Shown here: positions 1-5,823 of the stretch, piece after piece
Numbering within the stretch: position 1 is the first letter of the stretch
Layout of the letters: every line of letters starts with the position of its first letter
Source of the DNA: Chloroflexota bacterium
GTDB lineage: Bacteria; Chloroflexota; Limnocylindria; Limnocylindrales; CSP1-4
DNA: 14,633 nt
NCBI GenBank assembly: GCA_021814735.1
Contig: JAKAHX010000012.1
Span: forward strand, 1 to 14,633
Direction of reading: 5' to 3'
The notes under the pieces: model-generated
The model's input: the letters and a program-made list of their open reading frames with translations, nothing else
What the model was told of the DNA's origin: nothing
Databases searched by the model: none
Position numbers and translations under genes: made by a program

Positions 1-86
1 GTGTGCCATACCACGCCACCACCCAACGCCCCGGCGGCCCCCCTCGCCACCCGTGCCACATTTCCCGACAAACTGCACGACAGGGC
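1..86. other. Left end, no gene seen
   Basis: This GC-rich stretch of short C-runs precedes the plus-strand promoter. No start codon with a ribosome site is seen, and it does not match the reverse complement of the right end, so it is not a visible inverted terminal repeat. Confidence 0.5.
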
Positions 87-114
87 TTGACAGATGGCAC
101 CATAGGTGTATGAT
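87..114 (+). promoter_or_regulatory. Sigma70-type promoter for the left plus-strand genes
   Basis: A perfect -35 box TTGACA (87-92) is followed by a 16-bp spacer and a -10 box TATGAT (109-114). The expected transcription start lies near 120-122, about 30 nt before the chosen start codon at 151. It is the best promoter match I found by eye in the window and drives transcription against the main minus-strand unit. It also shows that open frame beginning at 106 is not the real start, since that codon lies inside the promoter. Confidence 0.8.
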
Positions 115-137
115 GCAGTCATGCAGTTGAGCACCAC

Positions 138-144
138 GAGGGAG
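138..144 (+). promoter_or_regulatory. Shine-Dalgarno site deciding the start at 151
   Basis: GAGGGAG sits 6 nt before ATG 151, a good spacing. The in-frame ATG at 121 would be almost leaderless given the promoter at 87-114 and has no ribosome site, so 151 is preferred. Confidence 0.7.
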
Positions 145-150
145 AGCGAG

Positions 151-462
151 ATGACGCAGAGCAGCCGCCACCCCGATATCTGGGACATGGCCGCCGAGGC
201 CGGGCTCGACACGACGGACGTCGTGACGACCGACTTCTACGGCGCCTTCTACGGCGACATCTACGGCGACGTGATCGTCACCTCCGGCGACCGCCGGATC
301 GCCATCGGGTACGACCCGACGGACGGCGAGTGGATCAACTGGACCGCGTACGCCCGCGACGGCGACGACTGGGTCGAGGTCGGCACGGACGGGTGCCCCG
401 CGTCCGATCCCGCCCCCGCAATGGCGGCCCTCGTGGCGTTCGCGGCTGCGATCGCCCGGTAG
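151..462 (+). CDS. Small highly acidic protein, first gene of the left plus-strand unit
   Basis: I do not recognise this 103-aa protein. It has about 18 Asp/Glu against 5 Arg and no Lys, so it is strongly acidic. Around residues 29-40 it carries a short repeated pattern (FYGAFYGDIYGD), followed by beta-like segments (DVIVTSG, RRIAIGYD) and WINWTAYARDGDDW, and it ends in an Ala-rich helix. The start at 151 is supported by a GAGGGAG ribosome site and by the promoter just upstream; ATG 121 is the alternative. The HTH gene begins 6 nt after its stop, so the two are probably co-transcribed. A small acidic protein made from a strong promoter at a phage genome end could be an early host-takeover or anti-defence protein, but no motif shows this. 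Confidence 0.75.
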   Translation: MTQSSRHPDIWDMAAEAGLDTTDVVTTDFYGAFYGDIYGDVIVTSGDRRIAIGYDPTDGEWINWTAYARDGDDWVEVGTDGCPASDPAPAMAALVAFAAAIAR

Positions 463-468
463 CGCGGG

Positions 469-684
469 ATGCCGTCGGCAGACGACCGCGACGACCTGGT
501 CGGTCGCGGCGAGATCGCGAGCAGGGCCGGGGTGGCCGTGGCGACGGTGGACGCGTGGCGCCGGCGACATCCCGGCTTCCCCGCGCCGGTCGCCACGGTC
601 GGCGGCGTGCCGGTCTGGCGCTGGCGCGACGTGGCCGAGTGGGTGGCGGTGCCGCGCAGGGCCGGACGGCCGCGCGGGGCGTAG
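469..684 (+). CDS. AlpA/MerR-like helix-turn-helix DNA-binding protein
   Basis: This 71-aa protein looks like a single winged-HTH domain of the AlpA/excisionase/HTH_17 kind, common in actinobacteria and their phages. The HTH is about residues 15-33 (EIASRAGVAVATVDAWRRR), followed by the usual HPxFPAPVA wing and a Gly-x-x-VWRWRDVAEWV end, where the family often has a Trp/Asp-containing C-terminal helix. It should bind DNA as a regulator or recombination-directionality factor. No integrase is seen in the window, so a regulatory role is more likely than excision. It follows the acidic gene by 6 nt with only a weak ribosome site, suggesting coupled translation from the promoter at 87-114. Family assignment is fairly firm; the target is unknown. 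Confidence 0.8.
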   Translation: MPSADDRDDLVGRGEIASRAGVAVATVDAWRRRHPGFPAPVATVGGVPVWRWRDVAEWVAVPRRAGRPRGA

Positions 685-725
685 GGCGGGCGCCACACCA
701 CACCACACGTCGCCTGAACATATGG

Positions 726-762
726 GAAGGCCCCCGACACCGCCAAGGTACCGGGGGCCTTC
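726..762. terminator. Bidirectional hairpin terminator between convergent units
   Basis: GAAGGCCCCCG (726-736) and CGGGGGCCTTC (752-762) form a perfect 11-bp stem with a 15-nt loop. It lies between the end of the plus-strand HTH gene (684) and the end of the long minus-strand unit (807), just where a shared terminator is expected. The flanking A/T bases within the stem give only a short T-rich tail (TTCTC) on the plus side. Confidence 0.75.
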
Positions 763-806
763 TCGCACCACGGGGACGGGGCCGGGGAGGGGCCGGCCGC
801 GTCAGG

Positions 807-1091
807 TCATCCGCCCCCGAATGTGAGCTTGTAGGCGTGCTTCTCGGCCGCCGACATTGACCGATACGCCTTGATGCACCGCCGGCCATCGTTGTATGGG
901 CTTGACCAATGATTACTGCCGTCGGCACCGATCCACCCCTCGCGGGCCACATAGCCGCGGCTGGGGTCGCTGGGGTCATAGCGGAACACGCCACACACCG
1001 CGGTGCGCCGATGCTCCGCCGCCGCGGCTCTGGCCTTGGCCCGTTCTTCGGCAGGGTCGGGCATCCACCATGGACGCTTGCGTGCCATCAT
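807..1091 (-). CDS. Hypothetical protein, last gene of the minus-strand unit
   Basis: An unrecognised 94-aa protein. It starts with a basic, Trp-containing stretch (MMARKRPWWMPDP), then a charged Ala-rich helix (residues about 15-30), a Cys-containing segment with Tyr and Asp, and GWIGADGSNHWSSPYNDGRR, and ends in three glycines. The start at 1091 is chosen because its ATG overlaps the TGA of the previous gene (ATGA at 1088-1091); the longer frame upstream overlaps two other genes and is unlike protein. ATG 1088 is an alternative start. Position at the far end of the unit suggests an accessory role. Function cannot be told. Confidence 0.65.
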   Translation of the reverse strand: MMARKRPWWMPDPAEERAKARAAAAEHRRTAVCGVFRYDPSDPSRGYVAREGWIGADGSNHWSSPYNDGRRCIKAYRSMSAAEKHAYKLTFGGG

Positions 1092-1306
1092 CCGCCCCCG
1101 ATCAGCCGCGTGCTCTTGGGCGTCATCTTGACCAGTCCGTGCGAGCCGGTCGCCGGGTGTCGCCAGGGGTTGGACCCCAGCACCGGCCGGTGCTCCGGCG
1201 CCGGCGATCTGGCCGGCCGTGGCCCCTCGTACCGGACCCCGGACGGTCGGGCCGGCGACGGCAGGCCCACCTGCCGCACGGTCTTGGGCGCGATCGGTCC
1301 GATCAT
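1088..1306 (-). CDS. Small hypothetical protein
   Basis: A 72-aa Pro/Arg-rich basic protein with no recognised domain. It is supported mainly by context: its ATG overlaps the stop of the gene before it (1303-1306) and its stop overlaps the ATG of the gene after it (1088-1091), a chain hard to get by chance. Notable stretches are RPSGVRYEGPRP near residues 20-31 and a tail LVKMTPKSTRLIGGG. Like the next gene product it ends in three glycines. No signal peptide or membrane segment is visible. Confidence 0.55.
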   Translation of the reverse strand: MIGPIAPKTVRQVGLPSPARPSGVRYEGPRPARSPAPEHRPVLGSNPWRHPATGSHGLVKMTPKSTRLIGGG

Positions 1307-1488
1307 CGATCCCTCCGCAGCTTGCCGCCGTGCTGGCCCTCATGCGAGCCGGCATGACCCTTCGGCAGGACGCAAGGCATGCGCCGACCGGCCCAGTCCC
1401 GACCCATGACACCGCACCGAGGCGGTGCCATCACGACTCGGCGGGGCGACGGTCCCGATCGTTTCGGGGGATTGACGAGTCGCACCAT
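1303..1488 (-). CDS. Small Cys/His protein, possible zinc binding
   Basis: A 61-aa basic protein. Residues 25-50 hold Cys25, Cys39 and then LPKGHAGSHEGQHGG, so CVLPKGHAGSH gives a Cys-x5-His-x3-His arrangement. Short actinophage proteins often carry this C...C-x-L-x2-GH-x-G-x-H pattern, which is thought to bind zinc. The first half is basic (MVRLVNPPKRSGPSPRR). The start lies 3 nt after the previous small gene's TAG, with a GGAGGG ribosome site inside that gene's end, and its stop overlaps the next start by ATGA. A role in nucleic-acid binding is possible but not shown. Confidence 0.6.
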   Translation of the reverse strand: MVRLVNPPKRSGPSPRRVVMAPPRCGVMGRDWAGRRMPCVLPKGHAGSHEGQHGGKLRRDR

Positions 1489-1491
1489 TCC

Positions 1492-1647
1492 CTACAGGCC
1501 CTCCCCCGCCCCGTCAGACGCCGTGGGCGCGGGCTCAGGCGACGGATCGCCCTGTGCGTCCGGGCAGGGCCATGACAGGCCGTCGGCAGCGCACACCGTG
1601 CGCGGGCCATCGCCACTGTCGCTGATCGTGATCGGTGTGTGGTCCAT
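1492..1647 (-). CDS. 51-aa acidic small protein
   Basis: This short frame fills exactly the gap between the 80-aa gene (stop at 1655) and the Cys/His gene (start at 1488). It begins with ATG 1647, 7 nt after the preceding stop region, with GTGAGGG as a ribosome site, and ends in TAG at 1492. The product is acidic and Pro-rich: MDHTPITISDSGDGPRTVC, then a Cys-x8-Cys pair (Cys19, Cys28), then a Pro/Glu/Asp-rich tail. A longer frame on the same strand (up to 1697) encodes an Arg-rich, low-quality sequence and is less likely. Function unknown. Confidence 0.55.
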   Translation of the reverse strand: MDHTPITISDSGDGPRTVCAADGLSWPCPDAQGDPSPEPAPTASDGAGEGL

Positions 1648-1654
1648 CTGACCC

Positions 1655-1897
1655 TCACTCGTTCTTTAGCGTCTTGCCGACACGAAGCGACGACCATCGA
1701 TCGGCCTGATTCCGCTCACCGCGTTTCTTCAGCCACGCGATCGTCTCGCGGGCGCCATCGCGTGTGTAGGGGCCGCTCACGACCCGCTCGCGGTCCCGCG
1801 GTTCCCACCGACCGATCACCCACCAGTCGAGTGTTTGCCGTTCGCCGTGCCTGCCGGACGCGACAGTCGAGCCGAGCCGGATGGGCCGTCCGCTCAC
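1655..1897 (-). CDS. Small hypothetical protein, Trp/Arg-rich
   Basis: An 80-aa basic protein starting at GTG 1897, which overlaps the stop of the peptidase gene as GTGA (1894-1897). A longer frame up to 1987 would run inside the peptidase. Residues 22-60 read like a small alpha/beta domain: TLDWWVIGRWEPRDRERVV, then GPYTRDGARETIAWLKKRG. The pattern of a beta strand, 'GPY-x-RDGA' turn and an Ala/Trp helix is often seen in small phage and plasmid proteins of unknown role. It ends LRVGKTLKNE. No function can be assigned. Confidence 0.65.
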   Translation of the reverse strand: MSGRPIRLGSTVASGRHGERQTLDWWVIGRWEPRDRERVVSGPYTRDGARETIAWLKKRGERNQADRWSSLRVGKTLKNE

Positions 1898-2697
1898 AGG
1901 TCCACCGCCCACAGGTCTGAGCACGCGGCGAGGGTGCTCCCCTCCTCCATGTTGGCATTGCCATGCAGGTTCCAGGCGAGGGACCAACTGTTGCGCATGG
2001 TCAGGGTCGGGACAACGGTCCTGTTCGACGGCTCGAAGCCACCGAAGAATCGCCAGATCCAGAACGCATGTCCGCCCACGTCATTGCCTGACGGCGGGTA
2101 TGCCGGCAGGTAGCCGTTCGGCCAAGACGACCGGTCATACCATGCCTGCGGCCAGGCAAGGGCCGCCACCACAGGCAGGCCCAGTGAGCCGATCGCGACT
2201 CGGAGGTTGGCAGACCGATCGCCTGTCAGGCATGACCAGTAGCTCTTGATCTTGTACCGCTTGCCGTCGGTGCCCAGGATGCCGATCGTACGGGCGACTT
2301 CGAGCGCCACCCGCGGATAGGTGCCCTGCACGTTGGGGATGCCGTCGCGGGCCTTGCACAGGTCGTACGCATCATGCACCGACCGCTGATCGAACAGCGC
2401 GAGCGGGGCCCCCTGTCGCAAGTGAGTCAGGTATGCGACCACGCCTGTGGTGGCCTCGGCCACGCACCATGGCGTGTTGTCCTGGTCATAGACGATCGGA
2501 AGGGGCGACAGGCTGGCAGACGCCGGGGGCGGGCCGGGCGCTACCGCGATCCCGGGATGCTCCGCGAGTTCGTAGTCACGACCGTCATCGGGCGACGGGA
2601 TCGCGCCGAAGATGTGGTCGGGCAGGATCAGGGGCGGCGTCGCCGATCCGGGTTCCGCCACCGGTCCGACCGGCGCCGTTCCAGTGTGATCGTCCAT
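1894..2697 (-). CDS. Papain-like cysteine peptidase (C1 family), probable lysis or virion enzyme
   Basis: A 267-aa protein with the four active-site positions of papain-fold peptidases in the right order: Gln72 and Cys78 (YDQDNTPWCVAEATTG, family pattern DQG-x3-C), His210 (VGGHAFWIW) and Asn236 (MRNSWS, family N-S-W-G). Between them, SVHDAYDLCKARDG and GTYPRVALEVARTIGI match the usual 'GT-x2-R-A' helix region. The first 65 residues are Pro-rich and acidic with no obvious signal peptide. ATG 2697 follows a strong AGGAGGGAG site. It sits directly after the holin-like gene, which suggests cleavage of peptidoglycan cross-links during lysis. Processing of virion proteins or of a host protein is the main alternative. 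Peptidase assignment is firm; substrate is inferred. Confidence 0.8.
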   Translation of the reverse strand: MDDHTGTAPVGPVAEPGSATPPLILPDHIFGAIPSPDDGRDYELAEHPGIAVAPGPPPASASLSPLPIVYDQDNTPWCVAEATTGVVAYLTHLRQGAPLALFDQRSVHDAYDLCKARDGIPNVQGTYPRVALEVARTIGILGTDGKRYKIKSYWSCLTGDRSANLRVAIGSLGLPVVAALAWPQAWYDRSSWPNGYLPAYPPSGNDVGGHAFWIWRFFGGFEPSNRTVVPTLTMRNSWSLAWNLHGNANMEEGSTLAACSDLWAVDL

Positions 2698-2716
2698 GTG
2701 TTGACTCCCTCCTGTG

Positions 2717-2956
2717 TCACTTGCCCTGAAAGGGGGCGGTCGGGGTCGTGCTCTGACTCGGCGTCCGAGTCAGGGCGAACGTAGGGACCGTCGTCGGGTC
2801 GGACGCGTTGGCGATGATGCCGATGATCGCCAGGCCGAGGGCATCGATACTGGCGATCTGGTCACTGGTCAGCCTGATGATCCCGAGCACGACAACCGCG
2901 TTGAGGAATGCCCCGAGCAGGGCGACCCAGAGGGCACGATTCCGACCGAGGATCAT
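2717..2956 (-). CDS. Holin-like small membrane protein
   Basis: A 79-aa protein with two hydrophobic segments, about residues 7-27 (ALWVALLGAFLNAVVVLGII) and 35-50 (ASIDALGLAIIGIIAN), joined by the turn RLTSDQI, and a polar Thr/Pro/Ser-rich tail of about 28 residues. The 'LTSDQIASIDAL' linker resembles the 'LT-x-EQ-x-AAI' of many small phage holin-like proteins in actinophages. Its ATG overlaps the preceding stop as ATGA (2953-2956), and the peptidase gene starts 19 nt after its stop. The pairing suggests that it permeabilises the inner membrane so the peptidase can reach the wall. A virion membrane protein is the alternative. Confidence 0.65.
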   Translation of the reverse strand: MILGRNRALWVALLGAFLNAVVVLGIIRLTSDQIASIDALGLAIIGIIANASDPTTVPTFALTRTPSQSTTPTAPFQGK

Positions 2957-3732
2957 GGCCTGCCGCCCTTCCGTCTGCCGAGCACCAGGTACGCGGCCAG
3001 CGCCGCGCCGCCGATCAGGGCATAGGCGGTGAGGCTCGACCCGCTACCGCCCGTGCTGTAGCCGGTGCCCATTGCCATGCCTGCGCCTCCCGAGCCGGCT
3101 GCCCCGCCGCCGGACGTGCTGTTGTCGAGGCTGGCGACATAGGGCGAGGCGCTCACACCGGCCAGCGTGGGCGTCGGGGTTCCCCCGCCCGAGCTGGTCA
3201 GGACAGCGCCGGTCGGGGTTCCCCCGCCCGAGCTGGTCAGGACAGCGCCGGTCGGGGCGAGGCCGGCCGAGGACAACGCGCTTGACAGGGTGGGCGTGCC
3301 GACCGCCGCGATCGTCGCGCCCGGCGTGTGCGACAGGACGTTCGCAATCGCCGCCTTGCTGGACGCGTCGTAGATCGCGGCGCTGATCTGGGCCCAGTTG
3401 GCCGGTGCGGGCTGACCGGGGGCGACGATCCCCCGTTGCACGGCCTGATCGATCATCGCGGTCTCATAGGCACTCGTCTGTGCGACGATCGCCGCCTGCG
3501 TGGCAGCGGCCTGAGCCGATCCGGCGGCGATCCGAGCCCCGGACACGCCGTTGTAGCTGCCGCCGGTTGCCACCGCCCGCGCGGTTCCGGCCGACTGCAT
3601 CCCGGCGAGCCGGGACGCATAGGTCTGCAGTTCGGCCGACTGTTTCGCGGTCGGATGGGCGACGGATGTCAAGTTGCTGATGTACAGGCTCAGACGGGCG
3701 GCCGGATCGGTGGGGAGCGGTGTCGTGGTCAT
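2953..3732 (-). CDS. Tail-anchored Ala/Gly-rich membrane protein, probable virion component
   Basis: A 259-aa protein: an Ala-rich helical N-terminal half (residues about 10-135), a Ser/Gly/Thr/Pro linker, and one C-terminal membrane segment (about 234-251, LTAYALIGGAALAAYLVLG) followed by a basic tail RRKGGRP. This predicts a protein anchored by its C-terminus. Residues 161-173 are duplicated exactly as 174-186 (TGAVLTSSGGGTP). The start at 3732 forms an ATGA overlap with the lysozyme-like gene (3729-3732); the frame continues upstream to 4305 but that part overlaps the lysozyme-like gene and is Arg/Gly junk. I do not recognise the family. It lies between the lysozyme-like gene and the holin and is probably an internal-membrane virion protein. 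Confidence 0.7.
   Translation of the reverse strand: MTTTPLPTDPAARLSLYISNLTSVAHPTAKQSAELQTYASRLAGMQSAGTARAVATGGSYNGVSGARIAAGSAQAAATQAAIVAQTSAYETAMIDQAVQRGIVAPGQPAPANWAQISAAIYDASSKAAIANVLSHTPGATIAAVGTPTLSSALSSAGLAPTGAVLTSSGGGTPTGAVLTSSGGGTPTPTLAGVSASPYVASLDNSTSGGGAAGSGGAGMAMGTGYSTGGSGSSLTAYALIGGAALAAYLVLGRRKGGRP
3173..3250. repeat. 39-bp tandem duplication (2 copies plus 7 bp of a third)
   Basis: Positions 3173-3211 and 3212-3250 are identical, and GTCGGGG starts a third copy at 3251. The unit is 13 codons, so it keeps the frame of the gene at 2953-3732 and repeats residues 161-173. Exact identity at the DNA level points to a recent event. Confidence 0.9.
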
Positions 3733-4394
3733 GCGGTCATGCCTCGAAGCTTGACGGTCAGGACGATGAGGAACAGGACCCCGATCGCCGCGACGGCGGC
3801 CAGCGGGCTGCCGGTCGGGACGGCAGCGGGCGTGCCGGAGACGGACTGTGCTGCGGTGCCGCCTGACGACGCGGACGATGGCACGCCACCGACCATGACC
3901 GAAGGCACGACGATGACGGACGCGGCGCCCTGACCGGACGTCGCCTGACCGGACACTCCCACGCCGATGCCGGGCGCCGGGGTCGCTGTTGCCCGAGGCG
4001 TCTTGTTGGTGGACGGGGCCGCCTTGCTGCCCAGCGTCAACCCGAACACCTTCGCGTAATAGGGGTCGGTCCCGCCGACCCTCGACAGCCCCGTCGGCCC
4101 CAGGTGCCACGGGCTCTGCGCGATCGCCGTGAGCTGCGCGTGTGTGCTGCCTGACGTGCTGGCCCGGATGCCGGCATACAGCGGCGAGCTGTCGATCAGG
4201 GCCGCCGCCGCCGCCGCGCCCGCGGCCGGGGTCGGGTAGGCGGCCGGCCTCGCCCCGACCATGATCCCCAGATTGTTGTTCGCCCCGACTTCTGCCTTGG
4301 CCCACAGGTAGGAAGCGTCATAGCTCAGGCCGGTGTCGGCCGACAGGGCACGGGCGAATTGGTCCAGACGCTGCACAGGCGTCAGGGCGGTCAC
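3729..4394 (-). CDS. Membrane-anchored lysozyme/transglycosylase-like virion protein
   Basis: A 221-aa protein. Residues 10-118 resemble the phage glucosaminidase/lytic transglycosylase-like (lysozyme-fold) domain: Glu35 in LWAKAEVGANNNLGIM (pattern E-x-x-x-NNPLNI, Glu as likely catalytic acid), YPTPAAGAAAAAALI (the usual 'F-x-S-P-x-AGAAATA'), LYAGIRAS, and AIAQSPWHLG. A Ser/Thr/Pro/Ala linker leads to one membrane segment (about 197-214, AAVAAIGVLFLIVLTVKL). PRD1 carries a membrane-associated transglycosylase in its virion for wall entry, so the same role fits. The start at GTG 4394 slightly overlaps the stop of the glycine-rich gene (4396-4398) within 1-2 nt; the open frame extends to 4682 but only through the Gly-rich gene. 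The domain call is by motif and not by alignment. Confidence 0.7.
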   Translation of the reverse strand: MTALTPVQRLDQFARALSADTGLSYDASYLWAKAEVGANNNLGIMVGARPAAYPTPAAGAAAAAALIDSSPLYAGIRASTSGSTHAQLTAIAQSPWHLGPTGLSRVGGTDPYYAKVFGLTLGSKAAPSTNKTPRATATPAPGIGVGVSGQATSGQGAASVIVVPSVMVGGVPSSASSGGTAAQSVSGTPAAVPTGSPLAAVAAIGVLFLIVLTVKLRGMTA

Positions 4395-4395
4395 G

Positions 4396-5199
4396 TCAGC
4401 CCCACCACGACACGATGCAGATACCCGACCCGCCAGCCCCGCCGGAATACGTGCCTCCCGCGCCGCCCCCGCCCCCACCACTGTTCGGGGTGCCGGCAGA
4501 GCCGGCCCCGGGAGCGCCGCCGTTCCCACCGCCGTTGCTGCCAGATCCGCCGGCGACGGTGCTGCCGCCACCGCCCCCTCCACCATACCCGGACATGCCG
4601 ACCCCGCCAGAGCCCCCGGCCTGATTCGATGTTCCTGCTGACTGCGCACCGCTGCCGCCGAGGAATGGACCCGCGAACCCAAATCCGCCGGTGCCGCCGC
4701 TCATCGGGCCCGGCGCGGTGACGACGCCTGACAGGGTCCCGTTGGGCTGGCTGCCATTGCCGGCCGCGCCACCGCCACCACCCCCAGCCAGCCAACCGCT
4801 ACCACCGCCGGTGGCGCCTGACGACGGAGCCGTCGGAGCCGAGTATCCGCCGCCGCCCCCACCCCCGCCACGGGCTTGCAGCGTGCCGAATGCCGTGGCA
4901 TTGCCGACCGCGCCCGATGTCGGCGAATTGTTGCCGCCGACACCGCCCGCCCCGATCGTAACCGCGATCGTGCTGCCGATCGGGGTGCCGGTCACGTCAT
5001 AGCTCGCGGTGACGACGCCGCCGCCACCGCCCCCGCCACCGCAATAGCTGCCGTTTGCGCCGCCACCACCGCCGCCACCGCCCACGAGGAACAGTGACAC
5101 GGTGTTGACGCCGGCCGGCCGCGTCCAGGTGCCGTTGGCGGTGAAGGCCTGGGACTGCAGCGTCTTGCTACCGCCGCCGCCGCCGCTGATCGCACTCAT
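4396..5199 (-). CDS. Glycine-rich receptor-binding/adhesin candidate
   Basis: A 267-aa protein of very low complexity: many blocks of 5-8 glycines separated by short hydrophobic or aromatic stretches. It opens with the classic module start 'QAFTANGTWTRPAGVNTVSLF' region (residues about 17-36) leading into LVGGGGGGGG, and ends GSGICIVSWWG. This is the pattern of the phage glycine-rich domain found at the tips of tail fibres and spikes (as in T4-like gp38 adhesins), where polyglycine-II helices present variable loops for receptor binding. In a tailless virus it would sit on the vertex spike. ATG 5199 lies 3 nt after the stop of the vertex candidate with GGAGATGAG upstream. The C-run/G-run DNA may cause sequencing or slippage errors. 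Confidence 0.75.
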   Translation of the reverse strand: MSAISGGGGGSKTLQSQAFTANGTWTRPAGVNTVSLFLVGGGGGGGGANGSYCGGGGGGGGVVTASYDVTGTPIGSTIAVTIGAGGVGGNNSPTSGAVGNATAFGTLQARGGGGGGGGYSAPTAPSSGATGGGSGWLAGGGGGGAAGNGSQPNGTLSGVVTAPGPMSGGTGGFGFAGPFLGGSGAQSAGTSNQAGGSGGVGMSGYGGGGGGGSTVAGGSGSNGGGNGGAPGAGSAGTPNSGGGGGGAGGTYSGGAGGSGICIVSWWG

Positions 5200-5202
5200 G
5201 TT

Positions 5203-5823
5203 CTAGCTCATCTCCAACACGATCAGCTTGGTCCCGACAGCCCCGATCGCGTACAGCGGGGACGCAGTCGAGAGCCATTCGGACCATGACGCGCCGGCCG
5301 CGAGCTGTGCGCCGCCGGTGGCCGTCTCGTCGGCGGTCACGGTCGAGCTGCCGAGGTACACCGGGCTTGGGTTGTCGGGCGCCGCCTGCAACAGCAACTT
5401 GCGACGGTTGGCCAGGGCCGTGGCCGGCACCGGGAGCGCCGCCCCGGTCATGGCCATGACCGACTGGCGCAGCGCGCCGCCCATGCCGGCCTGCTCGACG
5501 CTGATCGTCCCGCCGCCGCCGGCGCTGCCGGCGAATGTCTGCGGCGAGCTGACCTGCATCGGGATGGTCGTGTTGACGAACAGGATGCTGGCCGGGTAGC
5601 TGGATGCGGCGATCCGCACCCCGACGATATCGGCCAGTGGCAGGACCAGGGTCGCCCCGTTCTGTGTCAGGCTGACCGACTCATACCCGCCGGTCCGGTG
5701 GTGCACGTCAACCGTGACCGTGATCCCCAGATTGAGGTTGACGACTGACAGGGTGCCGTCCTGCCCGAGAGGCAGCGGCACCTGCCAATCGGCGGTCAGG
5801 GTGTATGTATCGAATGCGCTCAC
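5203..5823 (-). CDS. Two-part beta-rich structural protein, vertex/spike candidate
   Basis: A 206-aa protein starting at GTG 5823, which overlaps the previous stop as GTGA (5820-5823); the frame upstream of it is Arg-rich and inside the neighbour. The N-terminal half (about 1-110) is all beta-like: FDTYTLTADWQVPLPL, LSVVNLNLGITVTVDVH, IVGVRIAASSYPASILFVNT. The C-terminal half (about 135-206) reads ANRRKLLLQAAPDNPSPVYLG, then AAGASWSEWLSTASPLYAIGAVGTKLIVLE, a small beta domain of a kind common in phage head and spike proteins (pattern 'NRR-x-L-L-I-Q-N...VYLGSS-V-T'). Lying directly before the glycine-rich adhesin candidate, it is a good candidate for the penton or spike base. The family name is not certain. 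Confidence 0.65.
   Translation of the reverse strand: MSAFDTYTLTADWQVPLPLGQDGTLSVVNLNLGITVTVDVHHRTGGYESVSLTQNGATLVLPLADIVGVRIAASSYPASILFVNTTIPMQVSSPQTFAGSAGGGGTISVEQAGMGGALRQSVMAMTGAALPVPATALANRRKLLLQAAPDNPSPVYLGSSTVTADETATGGAQLAAGASWSEWLSTASPLYAIGAVGTKLIVLEMS

Noticed and set aside
1431..1697. 88-codon frame on the minus strand
   Set aside because: Arg/Ser-rich without structure; the 51-aa frame at 1492-1647 fits the neighbours and composition better, though GTG 1658 does overlap a stop as GTGA.
4395..4682. N-terminal extension of the lysozyme-like gene
   Set aside because: It would run through the glycine-rich gene. GTG 4394 next to that gene's stop gives a normal domain start.
4415..5002. 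Plus-strand proline-rich frames opposite the glycine-rich gene
   Set aside because: Poly-Pro is simply the complement reading of poly-Gly codons; no start signals.
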